NCBI RefSeq assembly: GCF_009901525.1
Contig: NZ_CP019288.1
Location: 62,001 to 126,000 of the forward strand
Direction of reading: 5' to 3'
DNA length: 64,000 nt
DNA from: Kordia antarctica
Lineage (GTDB): Bacteria > Bacteroidota > Bacteroidia > Flavobacteriales > Flavobacteriaceae
Shown here piece by piece: positions 16,610 to 24,693 of this stretch. Within the stretch, counting starts at the first letter, position 1. Every line of letters begins with the position of its first letter. Made by a program: the position numbers and the translations under genes. A model generated the notes under the pieces. The model was not told where the DNA came from. It did not search any database and worked only from the letters and a program-made list of their open reading frames with translations.

Positions 16610-16921
16610 ATGAAATACAAGAAATGGAGTTTACAAGAAAAGTTAGAAATACTATCCTGTTCTGAGGAACTTGGTATTGTTGAGACTTGTCGTAAATATA
16701 GTGTTAGTACTGGCACTTTTTATAGTTGGAAGAAGAAACATGATACCCAAGGAGAAGCTGGCTTAAAAGTTACTTATGATACTCGTAGTAAGGAATTAAA
16801 GCATGCAGAAGAAGAAAATAGAATACTCCGTAAGCTATTGAGTAATAAAGAAATTGAATTAGAAATTCAACGAGAACTCTTAAAAAAAAAGTTTGGGACA
16901 TCCGATCCAAGAAAGATTTAG
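16610..16921 (+). CDS. IS3-family transposase OrfA
   Basis: A 103-residue protein with an N-terminal helix-turn-helix (KLEILSCSEELGIVETCRKY, then SVSTGTFYSWKKKH) and a C-terminal leucine-zipper-like helix (EEENRILRKLLSNKEIELEI). Such proteins bind the IS ends and multimerise. The end of the gene contains the nine-A slippage run. Read alone it ends at 16921; by -1 frameshifting it fuses to OrfB. Confidence 0.93.
   Translation: MKYKKWSLQEKLEILSCSEELGIVETCRKYSVSTGTFYSWKKKHDTQGEAGLKVTYDTRSKELKHAEEENRILRKLLSNKEIELEIQRELLKKKFGTSDPRKI
16882..16891 (+). other. Programmed -1 frameshift site of the IS3 transposase
   Basis: A run of nine A followed by G lies in orfA frame as TTA AAA AAA AAG. Shifting back one base enters the orfB frame at GTT TGG GAC, which is open without a stop from here to 17817. 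This is the usual IS3 way to make OrfAB. Confidence 0.8.
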
Positions 16922-16932
16922 TTGATGCTATT

Positions 16933-17817
16933 TTGAGTAAGCACAAGATTAGCAAAACTAAGGTAATTAATATGGTTGGTATTGTTCATAGCAGTTACTA
17001 TCGTAAACCAAGTTTTGGAAAAAAAGGTAATAAACCAAGTAAATTTACCTATCATAATAACAATGGATTTGTCACTCAAGATATTGTGGTTGAATCTGTA
17101 AAGAAAATACTAAGTCATCCATTTATAGATTGTGGTTACAGGTTAATGACTTGCTATTTGAATCGGGATGGCTATACAATAAACCATAAAAAACTATATA
17201 GAATACTAAAACAAGCAAATCTATTGAAATTAAAAAATCGTATTAATAGGAGTGGTTCTGGACGTAAGTTTGTTAAATTCAGGAAAGTAAAAACCGTAAA
17301 ACCCTTTGACTGCCTAGAGATGGACATAAAGATAGTTTGGATACCAAGTGCTGGTAAAAACGCTTATTTACTTTCTATAATAGATGTTCATACGCGAAGA
17401 ATATTAATAGATCTATTTGCTTTTTCAATTAAACAAGCGCAAGTGATAGCGTTATTGTCTGAATTGTTTTTAAATTATCAATATCCAAATAATGTTGTTA
17501 TTAGAAGTGATAACGGGAGTCAGTTTATTGCAAAAAATGTAAGAGAGTATTTAGAACTTATAGGTGTAAGTCAAGAATTTACGCATATAGCAACACCAGA
17601 AGAGAACGCTCATATAGAAGCTTATCATGGCATTTTGAAAAAAGAAGTTTTTCAGAGATTTGAATATAGAACCTTTGGAGAGATAGAAAAAATCCTTAAA
17701 CAATATGTGCTGTTTTATAATAATGAAAGGCTACATGGATTACTAGGAAAAATAACCCCAATTGAAAAATGGAATCAAGATAAACACCTAATTTTAATGA
17801 AAAAATTAACCGCATAA
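16933..17817 (+). CDS. IS3-family transposase OrfB (DDE integrase)
   Basis: At least 294 residues from TTG 16933, but the frame is open upstream into orfA, so the working product is probably OrfAB. The HTH_21-like part (residues 55-100) is followed by an rve integrase core. The catalytic triad is complete: D131 (CLEMDIKIVW), D193 (VIRSDNGSQF) and E229 (NAHIEAYHGILKKE), with 35 residues between the last two. The C-terminal YNNERLHGLLGKITPIEKW motif is typical. There is no internal stop, so the element could still be active. Confidence 0.94.
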   Translation: MSKHKISKTKVINMVGIVHSSYYRKPSFGKKGNKPSKFTYHNNNGFVTQDIVVESVKKILSHPFIDCGYRLMTCYLNRDGYTINHKKLYRILKQANLLKLKNRINRSGSGRKFVKFRKVKTVKPFDCLEMDIKIVWIPSAGKNAYLLSIIDVHTRRILIDLFAFSIKQAQVIALLSELFLNYQYPNNVVIRSDNGSQFIAKNVREYLELIGVSQEFTHIATPEENAHIEAYHGILKKEVFQRFEYRTFGEIEKILKQYVLFYNNERLHGLLGKITPIEKWNQDKHLILMKKLTA

Positions 17818-17868
17818 TTTAACTAACGAAATTTAAAAGAATACTCTTGTTTTACAGGGGTCAAAACA

Positions 17869-18093
17869 ACATAATTTGAAAAGTACTAATTCTTTAATTT
17901 GAAAATATCACATCGAGCGAAGTTGAGATGCTACATAATTTGAAAATGTTGTTTTTGACCCAAAACCCAAAACCCAAAACCCAAAACCCAAAACCCAAAA
18001 CCCAAAATAGCATAAAGCAAAGCGAGATGAGTAAGTCATTTTCAAATTTTCAAATCGACGAATTTTCAAATTGACAAATCTTCAAATTGAAAA
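17869..18093. repeat. Repeat array right of the IS, with CCCAAAA heptamers
   Basis: The right flank resumes the interrupted repeat unit (core at 17908-17930). It then holds a tandem array of CCCAAAA at 17958-18007 (about 7 copies), followed by several CAAATTTTCAAAT-like units. No coding potential was seen. Confidence 0.85.
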
Positions 18094-18097
18094 ATCT

Positions 18098-18784
18098 TCA
18101 AATTAATTCACGTACAACCTTAGCAACACCAACAGAAGCATTCTCAGCAATAACCGTTAAGTTTTCATATGAATTTCGTGGAAGCGAAGGTTTTGGATCT
18201 ATAAAATATATTTTAGTATTTTCTGGAACATAATCTATCAAACTAGCAGCAGGATACACTTGCATTGAAGTTCCAATAATAATCAAAATTTCTGCCTGTG
18301 TACATTCGGCAACAGCCGATTCAATCATAGGAACAGCTTCGCCAAACCAAACAATGTGCGGACGTAATTGCGCGCCATTTTCACACAAATCGCCCAACGA
18401 AATATCATCGGAACAATCATAAATTTTATAAGGCGTTTTGGTACTTCTCGATTTTGACAATTCGCCATGTAAATGCATAATATTGGAGCTTCCTGCACGT
18501 TCATGTAAATTGTCTACGTTTTGTGTAATAATGGTAACATCGTATTTTTTTTCAAGCGCAACCAATGCTTTGTGACCTTCATTTGGAACAACATTTTTTA
18601 ATTCTCTTCTACGTTGATTATAAAAATCTAACACCAACGCCGGATTTCTCTCAAAACCACCAGGCGATGCAACTTCCATAACATCATGTCCTTCCCACAA
18701 ACCGTCAGCATCACGAAATGTTTGAATACCACTTTCGGCACTAATTCCTGCGCCTGTGAGCACAACTATTTTTTTTCTTTCCAT
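18098..18784 (-). CDS. NAD-dependent protein deacylase, sirtuin (Sir2/CobB, class III)
   Basis: A 228-residue sirtuin. NAD-binding GAGISAESGI (11-20), TQNVDNLH (87-94), catalytic His106 in HLHGEL and the late GTSMQVYPAA are present. Y55 and R58 (FYNQRR) are the class III residues that favour succinyl or malonyl lysine in SIRT5/CobB. The zinc lobe is reduced: only C124 and C134 remain where four cysteines are usual. It overlaps the end of the upstream gene by 19 bases, so the two are co-transcribed. Confidence 0.93.
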   Translation of the reverse strand: MERKKIVVLTGAGISAESGIQTFRDADGLWEGHDVMEVASPGGFERNPALVLDFYNQRRRELKNVVPNEGHKALVALEKKYDVTIITQNVDNLHERAGSSNIMHLHGELSKSRSTKTPYKIYDCSDDISLGDLCENGAQLRPHIVWFGEAVPMIESAVAECTQAEILIIIGTSMQVYPAASLIDYVPENTKIYFIDPKPSLPRNSYENLTVIAENASVGVAKVVRELI

Positions 18785-19953
18785 TTTGTATAAATTGCAG
18801 CGTTTGGTAAGTTTATAAATTCATTTTCTTTATCGTCAATGAAATCGATCAACTCTTGTTTTGAAAATTCTTCACTATTTATAATTTTATTGAGTAATAA
18901 AATATTGTCTTCATGTTTCTCTAAAAAATCATACAAATATAACAGGTTTATTTTTGCCATTTGATAGTTAGGATATTCGTTCATGATATATGTGTAGGCT
19001 TTTTCAGCACCTTCATAATCTTCAAATTCCCATGCCATATTTCCTTTTACATATTCCACAAAATCATCTTCGGTGACTTCCTGTAATTGATTCAATGCGC
19101 CCATTGTTGCATTGTAATCTTTCAACATTACATAATAATCTACCGCCATTAATTGCGTAGAAGGATCATCTGGAAATTTTTTTAATAACTCATCAATCGC
19201 TTCCATATAATAGACTTCATTAATCTCAGAAGCAACTTGAATTTTTAGAATATAAAATATTTTTTGATTTCTAATATCGCCTTTTAAATTATTTAATAAA
19301 TCAAGTGCTTTTTTGTATTCTTTCTTTGCTACTAAATTTTTATAGCCAAAAATGAAGACCATATTGCTAATTTGCTCTTTACTCATGTTGATGTCTTCCA
19401 TGTAATTTTTTGGAATCGCCATAAGATATAATTGACGCAACGTATCACTCAAATATTCGCCTGTTGTATAAATATAAAGGTCTTCTATGAGGAATTTATT
19501 GTTGACATAATTTAACTGATAATCATGATAATTTAATCCTTCTTCATCAGAAAACATGCGGAATAGTAAATGATATTTTTTTTCATCTTCACTATAATAA
19601 AAATTGACAATATCATACGAATTGTCATTTTCCATGCTTTCAATAATTTTCGTCGGAAACGCATCGAATTTACTAAAAAAGCCTTTTTTGAATGATCCGT
19701 TGAATGCTTTCAAATCTTTACTATTGGCAATTTCTTCGTCGGTCAATACAATTTTTGAAGCAAAACCATCTTTATCAAAATTATCTAGAAAAAAGGTTGT
19801 TTCCTTTTCGTAAAAAGAGGCTTGAAGTTTTTTTCCAAAATCAATAACGGCGTTGTCATTAATAGTATCATTTTCAGCATAATTGAGAATTGCATCTTGC
19901 GCATACATACTACTGAAACAATAGGTTAGGAGTATTGTGAAGATATATTTCAT
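18766..19953 (-). CDS. TPR-like secreted protein of unknown function
   Basis: A 395-residue protein with signal peptide MKYIFTILLTYCFSSMYAQ. The N-terminal half is a mixed domain (KKYHLLFRMFSDEEGLNYHD, IEDLYIYTTGEYLSDTLRQL). The C-terminal half has tetratricopeptide-like helical pairs (KNLVAKKEYKKALDLLNNLK, GNMAWEFEDYEGAEKAYTYI). It is probably periplasmic. Its 3' end overlaps the sirtuin start; coupling of a secreted TPR protein to a cytosolic sirtuin has no evident logic. Confidence 0.75.
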   Translation of the reverse strand: MKYIFTILLTYCFSSMYAQDAILNYAENDTINDNAVIDFGKKLQASFYEKETTFFLDNFDKDGFASKIVLTDEEIANSKDLKAFNGSFKKGFFSKFDAFPTKIIESMENDNSYDIVNFYYSEDEKKYHLLFRMFSDEEGLNYHDYQLNYVNNKFLIEDLYIYTTGEYLSDTLRQLYLMAIPKNYMEDINMSKEQISNMVFIFGYKNLVAKKEYKKALDLLNNLKGDIRNQKIFYILKIQVASEINEVYYMEAIDELLKKFPDDPSTQLMAVDYYVMLKDYNATMGALNQLQEVTEDDFVEYVKGNMAWEFEDYEGAEKAYTYIMNEYPNYQMAKINLLYLYDFLEKHEDNILLLNKIINSEEFSKQELIDFIDDKENEFINLPNAAIYTKWKEKK

Positions 19954-20051
19954 TTCATTTTTTTTTGAAATACTAAAATAAGTAAATTATACCATTTCTA
20001 CATTGAAATTGATGTCAAAGAAAGTGTTGATTTTATAAATGTGCTCCCTAT

Positions 20052-20082
20052 TTTGCTTACAACAGTTTTTATGATAGTTTTG
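20052..20082 (+). promoter_or_regulatory. Predicted promoter of trmH (-33 and -7 boxes)
   Basis: TTTG at 20052-20055 and TAGTTTTG at 20075-20082 are separated by 19 bases, a full Bacteroidota promoter. Only four bases separate the -7 box from the trmH ATG, so the mRNA should be leaderless or nearly so. Confidence 0.7.
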
Positions 20083-20086
20083 CAAC

Positions 20087-20746
20087 ATGATTGACAAAGA
20101 TTTATTGGAACATTTAGAAGGTTTTCTCACCGAACGCAGAAGAGGTTTGTTCACCAAAGTATTAGCCGAACGTACGCGTCATTTTACAGTTGCTGTGGAA
20201 GATGTATATCAATTGCACAACACAAGTGCCGTATTGCGTAGTTGTGATGTTTTTGGCGTGCAAGATGTACATGTAGTTGAAGCGAGTTTGGGCAAAAAAA
20301 TGGACAGAGAAATTGCGATGGGCGCACAGAAATGGGTTGATATTCAGCGGTATACAAACACACAAAAATGTATTGATACGTTAAAAAGCGAAGGATATCG
20401 TATCATTGCCACAACGCCACACAAAGATTCTCAATATTTACACGAGTTTGATGTCACACAAAAAGCAGCTTTCTTTTTTGGAAAAGAAACTGAAGGATTG
20501 AGCGAAGAAGTTTTGGCGCAAGCCGATGAATTTTTAAAAATTCCGATGGTTGGTTTTACTGAAAGTTTGAATATTTCAGTTTCCGCCGCAATAACGCTTC
20601 AACATGTTACCAACAAACTCCGAAATTCGGACATTTCTTGGCAATTAACAGAAGAAGAAATTTTAGAAAAACGATTTGATTGGTGCAAAAAAACAATTAA
20701 AAGCATTGATGATATTGTGAATCGGTATAAAGAAGAACGTTTTTAA
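20087..20746 (+). CDS. trmH: tRNA (guanosine-2'-O-)-methyltransferase, TrmH/SpoU family
   Basis: A 219-residue SPOUT methyltransferase that should 2'-O-methylate G18 of tRNA. It has motif 1 NTSAVLRSCDVFGVQDVHVV, motif 2 FFFGKETEGLSEEVL and motif 3 IPMVGFTESLNISVSAAITL, the knotted SAM-binding site. The C-terminal helix is the TrmH type. The start at 20087 follows the promoter so closely that the transcript appears leaderless. The gene is flanked by unrelated genes. Confidence 0.92.
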   Translation: MIDKDLLEHLEGFLTERRRGLFTKVLAERTRHFTVAVEDVYQLHNTSAVLRSCDVFGVQDVHVVEASLGKKMDREIAMGAQKWVDIQRYTNTQKCIDTLKSEGYRIIATTPHKDSQYLHEFDVTQKAAFFFGKETEGLSEEVLAQADEFLKIPMVGFTESLNISVSAAITLQHVTNKLRNSDISWQLTEEEILEKRFDWCKKTIKSIDDIVNRYKEERF

Positions 20747-20856
20747 TTTGGTAGATCATTTCGATTTATCGAATGATTAAAATTTTACAGGTTCAGTAGC
20801 ACATTCGATTTATCGAATATTCAAGAATTTATAAATTCAGTATTCAATATTTTCAA

Positions 20857-21315
20857 TTATTTCTTAGCAACATTCTTATCATACAAATCAATCCAATCAT
20901 TTGGTGACATTTTTTGAGCTAATTCTGCAATTAATTCATACGGAATATCGTCCATTTTTTTGAAACGAACACAGCTTTTTCCCATGTCTAATTTGCGTTT
21001 ACAATGCTTTGGATATTCAGTTGTAAACCATTCCAGTAACTCAGGATTTGCGTAAATTCCCATGTGATACAATGCTACAAAATTCTTCTGTGAAGCAAAA
21101 CTAATAAAAGGCAAAGGAAGTTTCGGATCGCAGTGATAACCGCCAGGATACATAGCATGTGAAACCACAAAAGATGGCATATCATAATTTATTTGTTCAG
21201 AGAAACCTTCTGGTAAATTTTCTGTAAGAACACTTCTAATTTTGGTGATTGCTTCTTTTCGATCTTCTGGAAGTTGTGCAATATATTCGTCAACGGAAGT
21301 TGCTTCGTATTTCAT
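20857..21315 (-). CDS. DUF1801 domain protein
   Basis: A 152-residue protein with the DUF1801 (YdhG-like) layout: VDEYIAQLPEDRKEAITKIR at the start, INYDMPSFVV, FISFASQKNFVALYHMGIYA in the middle and GKSCVRFKKMDDIPYELIAE at the end. It is cytosolic, with no signal. Members are small alpha/beta proteins of uncertain function; iron-chaperone (frataxin-like) activity has been claimed for one. It is the last gene of a minus-strand group. Confidence 0.87.
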   Translation of the reverse strand: MKYEATSVDEYIAQLPEDRKEAITKIRSVLTENLPEGFSEQINYDMPSFVVSHAMYPGGYHCDPKLPLPFISFASQKNFVALYHMGIYANPELLEWFTTEYPKHCKRKLDMGKSCVRFKKMDDIPYELIAELAQKMSPNDWIDLYDKNVAKK

Positions 21316-21374
21316 AGGTTGCTTCTTTTTTGAGGAATAAAAATACTAATTTTTTAATAAATGTAATTTAAGAT

Positions 21375-21785
21375 TTAACGATTCATTTTCTTGTAAATCC
21401 AATTGATAGAAATTATTAAATATAGACTTAAAAAAATCATTGAAAACCATTGGTAATTAAATTGCCAACCTAAAGGTGTTCTTTGTTGATCTACATATTG
21501 TAAAATATTCATTAAAATGGCAAAAGTAAAGAGTGCCAAAATTGATGAAATTACTATTGTTAGTATTGTATATAAAAATGCTTTTAGAAAATGTTTTTTG
21601 TGCAAGAATATATTCAGAATGAAAAAATAAAGAAGCAACGCTAAATTACCATGTAAGTAATTAAATGTACGACCAAAATCAAAAGCAAAATATGTCATTT
21701 TATCCATTGCAGTTGTCTTGAATAATACAATCGCAACAACACTTACAACTATAAAAAATAGAATATTATGTTTTTTTAAATTCAT
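21375..21785 (-). CDS. Small membrane protein of unknown function
   Basis: A 136-residue protein with about four transmembrane helices (ILFFIVVSVVAIVLFKTTAM, LALLLYFFILNIFL, AFLYTILTIVISSILALFTF, WFSMIFLSLYLIISINWIYK). Its ATG overlaps the stop of the amylase gene by one base (TAATG), so it is translationally coupled to it. No conserved motif is recognised. Its pairing with the amylase is seen; a shared role is not established. Confidence 0.75.
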   Translation of the reverse strand: MNLKKHNILFFIVVSVVAIVLFKTTAMDKMTYFAFDFGRTFNYLHGNLALLLYFFILNIFLHKKHFLKAFLYTILTIVISSILALFTFAILMNILQYVDQQRTPLGWQFNYQWFSMIFLSLYLIISINWIYKKMNR

Positions 21786-23425
21786 TATTGATGCAATAAC
21801 ACAATTGAAAACTCAGAATCAATACTAACTTTTCCGCCCACAACTTTTGCCGTTTTTCCAGAATAATGATCGATTACAGTTACACCATTTTTAAACTGAT
21901 CTGAAACATTGATTTCTTTACTTCCTTTCGCTAAATCCAATCCGATAACAACGTTGTCATTTTTGTAGTTTCTAGCGAATACATATGGACTTTTAGACAA
22001 CATTTTATGTACTCCAGCGCCAATTGCAGGATGCGCTTTTCGGAATGTTCCTAGCTTTTGCCAATGTAATAATAAATCTTTAGTTTCAGGATTGTTGATA
22101 TCTTCCCAATTCATAAACGAACGCAAGGTTGCATCGCCATTTGTTCCTTCAATAATCAGCGAACGTTTTGTTTCATCGCCATAATACACTTGTGAAATCC
22201 CTGGCGTTAAAAGTAGTTTAGTTGCAGATTCGTAGGTTTTACTTCGCTCTTTATCAAAAGGTTGTCCGTCGTCATGCGAGCTAATATAATTCATCACGCT
22301 TTTTCCTTTTAAGTCATTATGTAGAATTTCGTCATATTTAGAGAAGATGCTTTCATAATCGTTTTTTGCATCGTATTTGAATTGAAAATTGATCAAATTA
22401 TCAAAACCATTTGCGTAGTAATCTACTTTTTTATCGCCAAAATCATAGAAACGTTTCGAGTCAATTCCGTAACCGTACAATTCGCCCAACATAAAAAAGT
22501 CATTTTCATCCAAAACCGCTTCAGGATTGTTAGTTTTCCATTCAGCGAAAGCGATTTTAGCTTGATTATTTAACGAATTCCAAGCACTTTCTTCCACATG
22601 TTTTACGGTATCAACTCGGAAACCATCTACGCCATATTCACGCACATAATCCGTTAGCCATTTGATGATATAATTTTTTGGATTTCTTTCTAAACCTGAT
22701 TTTTCAAAAAATTCATCCAACTCTTTTACTTCTTGCTCATAACGACCTTCTGCTTTCCATTTTGCCATTAAAGGTGCTGGCAATGCAACAGCTTCGTTAC
22801 TTTCTGTCAAAATATCTGGAAGATTTTCTACCAACGTACAACTCACCGCAGTTTCATAATTTTGATACGAACAGTTAGGCGAAGTACGAACCCAATTAGT
22901 GTCCCAAACAGGATCTTTTTCCGTTACAGGACCTGTATGATTTATGACAACATCCATTAAAATTCGGATTCCGTGTTTGTGAGCAGTTTCAATTAATGTC
23001 TTAAAATCTTCGGCTGTTCCAAAATTTGCATCGAAATTTGTCCAATCTTTTGTCCAATATCCGTGAAACGCATATGTGTTTCCTGTGCCTTCATTTGTAC
23101 TATCGTGAATTTGCTCTAAGACAGGCGAAAACCAAATTGCGTTGATTCCTAAATCATCAAAATAGCCATCTTTTATTTTTTGTGTAATTCCTGCCATGTC
23201 GCCGCCCATAAAACCTCGGAGTTTTGCAGGTTCGTTTGTTCTATCAAAATTTAGATCATTTTCTTTGTTTCCATTATAGAAGCGATCTGTCAACATAAAA
23301 TATACGTTTGCAGCTTCCCACACAAAAGGTTGTGCTTCGGTAGTTGTTTTGGTAACTTCTGAAGGTTTTATTTCGCAAGAAAAAATAAATAGAGAGACTA
23401 TAAATAGTACCGATAATTGCTTCAT
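21785..23425 (-). CDS. Alpha-amylase family glycoside hydrolase (GH13), lipoprotein
   Basis: From ATG 23425 it has 546 residues; an in-frame TTG 11 codons upstream is rejected because it would bury the lipoprotein signal MKQLSVLFIVSLFIFSC. The four GH13 regions are present: DVVINH (I), GFRVDTVKHV with the nucleophile Asp (II), FMLGELYG with the acid/base Glu (III) and NYISSHDDG with the third Asp (IV). It should cut alpha-1,4 glucans in the periplasm or at the cell surface. No susC/susD pair is nearby, so this is not a complete starch locus. Confidence 0.93.
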   Translation of the reverse strand: MKQLSVLFIVSLFIFSCEIKPSEVTKTTTEAQPFVWEAANVYFMLTDRFYNGNKENDLNFDRTNEPAKLRGFMGGDMAGITQKIKDGYFDDLGINAIWFSPVLEQIHDSTNEGTGNTYAFHGYWTKDWTNFDANFGTAEDFKTLIETAHKHGIRILMDVVINHTGPVTEKDPVWDTNWVRTSPNCSYQNYETAVSCTLVENLPDILTESNEAVALPAPLMAKWKAEGRYEQEVKELDEFFEKSGLERNPKNYIIKWLTDYVREYGVDGFRVDTVKHVEESAWNSLNNQAKIAFAEWKTNNPEAVLDENDFFMLGELYGYGIDSKRFYDFGDKKVDYYANGFDNLINFQFKYDAKNDYESIFSKYDEILHNDLKGKSVMNYISSHDDGQPFDKERSKTYESATKLLLTPGISQVYYGDETKRSLIIEGTNGDATLRSFMNWEDINNPETKDLLLHWQKLGTFRKAHPAIGAGVHKMLSKSPYVFARNYKNDNVVIGLDLAKGSKEINVSDQFKNGVTVIDHYSGKTAKVVGGKVSIDSEFSIVLLHQ

Positions 23426-23569
23426 AATTGTGTGTAATTGAATTTTGAACACTTGCAATATAAAGGTTACAATGCTATTTTCATATCGTGAAATTAAGAT
23501 TCGACTAAAAAATAACTACTACAACGATTGAGTGTTGATTAGTTTTAATTAAAAGTGTGAATTTGTTTT

Positions 23570-23800
23570 AGAAAAAGATTGAAGTTGAAAGTGAAAAATT
23601 AAGAGTTAAGAGTTAAAAGTTGAAAGTTGAAAGTGAAAAGTTAAAAGTTAAAAACTAAAAGTGAAAATTAACAGTGAAAAACACAACTTTTAAATTATAA
23701 AGATTTTTTTACCTAATACCTAATACCTAATACCTAATACCTAATACCTAATACCTAATACCTAATACCTAATACCTAATACCTAATACCTAACACCCAA
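23570..23800. repeat. Intergenic low-complexity and ACCTAAT heptamer array
   Basis: There is no gene in 23426-23805. The segment 23570-23690 is made of AAAAGTTGAAAGTGAAAAG-like units; 23711-23792 is a near-perfect tandem array of ACCTAAT, about 12 copies. It separates the amylase from the next gene. Confidence 0.88.
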
Positions 23801-23805
23801 AAACA

Positions 23806-24579
23806 CTACTTCTTCTTATCTCTACTCAAAACTTTATATTCTTCGTAACAATCATTGATTGCATCTAAGATTTGAAGATCGTTCGCATTCGTGATAAACG
23901 TTTTAGAATAGTTACATAACGAAAGAATTTCGTCAATATCTACACGTTCTACTTGAAGCAACTCACGCACCATTTGACGATCAAATTTTGAAGCTAATAA
24001 GTTTCTGATTTCATCATCTTCCTTCATTTGACGCAGTTTGCGCATTTGTTGTGGCTTTTTGCCGAATGTTTTCTGCAAGAAGTCAGCCGGATTAAATATG
24101 GCTCCTAAAACCGTAGAAATTGCTCCTGGTGCGTTTTCTCCAGCTTCGTAACCTGTGGAAAGTCCCGCAATTCGGTATCTGTAATTTGGACGATATGGAA
24201 CATTTTTGGCGTCAATATCTAAATATCCTGTGAGCTGATACGGCGTTAATACAACTTTTTCAAGCGCATACGCTAATTCCGTCAATCGAATCGTAGATGA
24301 ACCTTTGTATTTCAACATGTCATTCGTAACACGAACTTTGATCGATTTGAATCCTAAAAAAGAAAAGAATAATATATCTTCAGCTTTTGCGGTGAGTTCA
24401 AATTCTCCTTTAGCGTTTGTGATAACACCTTTTATATTTGTCAAATTTACTACATGCACATTTGGCATTGGTTTATCGTCTGCATCGTTCACAACTTTTG
24501 CATAGACTTTTTTATCAGTTTGGGCAGCAAGTGTCGTAATAGCTAAAAATAAAATTAGAAAAGTATATACTTTCTTCAT
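23806..24579 (-). CDS. Secreted protein with carboxypeptidase-like regulatory domain
   Basis: A 257-residue protein with signal peptide MKKVYTFLILFLAITTLAAQ and a CarboxypepD_reg-like beta-sandwich (KVVNDADDKPMPNVHVVNLT, GVITNAKGEFELTAKAEDIL, FSFLGFKSIKVRV). The C-terminal helical part (EDDEIRNLLASKFDRQMVRE) is of unknown fold. Such proteins often accompany TonB systems but none is adjacent. The -7 box lies five bases before the ATG, so the mRNA appears leaderless. Confidence 0.83.
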   Translation of the reverse strand: MKKVYTFLILFLAITTLAAQTDKKVYAKVVNDADDKPMPNVHVVNLTNIKGVITNAKGEFELTAKAEDILFFSFLGFKSIKVRVTNDMLKYKGSSTIRLTELAYALEKVVLTPYQLTGYLDIDAKNVPYRPNYRYRIAGLSTGYEAGENAPGAISTVLGAIFNPADFLQKTFGKKPQQMRKLRQMKEDDEIRNLLASKFDRQMVRELLQVERVDIDEILSLCNYSKTFITNANDLQILDAINDCYEEYKVLSRDKKK

Positions 24580-24584
24580 GTAAG

Positions 24585-24592
24585 CAAATTTA
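24585..24592 (-). promoter_or_regulatory. Predicted -7 box giving a leaderless transcript
   Basis: The minus strand reads TAAATTTG, an exact TAnnTTTG match, with only five bases to the ATG at 24579. Confidence 0.6.
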
Positions 24593-24643
24593 TAAAATCG
24601 TCTTATTGACTAATTTCTGGATAAAAATACTAAACAAAACTAA

Positions 24644-24669
24644 AAAAAGTGCGCCGTAGCGCACTTTTT
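24644..24669 (-). terminator. Terminator of the DEAD-box helicase gene
   Basis: An 11-bp stem AAAAAGTGCGC / GCGCACTTTTT has a CGTA loop and A/T flanks on both sides. It works on the minus strand for the helicase and possibly on the plus strand. Confidence 0.87.
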
Positions 24670-24693
24670 GCTTAATATTAACAGTATTTGCTG

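Larger units (their letters stand above)
16550..17868 (+). mobile_element. Intact IS3-family insertion sequence (1319 bp)
   Basis: The element is bounded by imperfect inverted repeats. The left end reads TACTTTAGCCCC. The right end, reversed, reads TGTTTTGACCCC, and an inner block TTCTTTTAAATTTC is shared by both ends. It is flanked by a direct ACATA at 16545-16549 and 17869-17873, the likely 5-bp target duplication. Inside are orfA and orfB in the IS3 arrangement with a -1 frameshift site. The target is a unit of the intergenic repeat array, which continues on both sides. Confidence 0.9.

Noticed and set aside
17958-18007. Possible CRISPR array
   Set aside because: The units are contiguous heptamers without spacers; none of the period-7/8 arrays has repeat-spacer structure, and no cas gene is present.
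21785-24579. Starch utilisation (Sus) locus
   Set aside because: Only a GH13 enzyme is present; there is no SusC/SusD pair, and the carboxypeptidase-domain protein is not a receptor.
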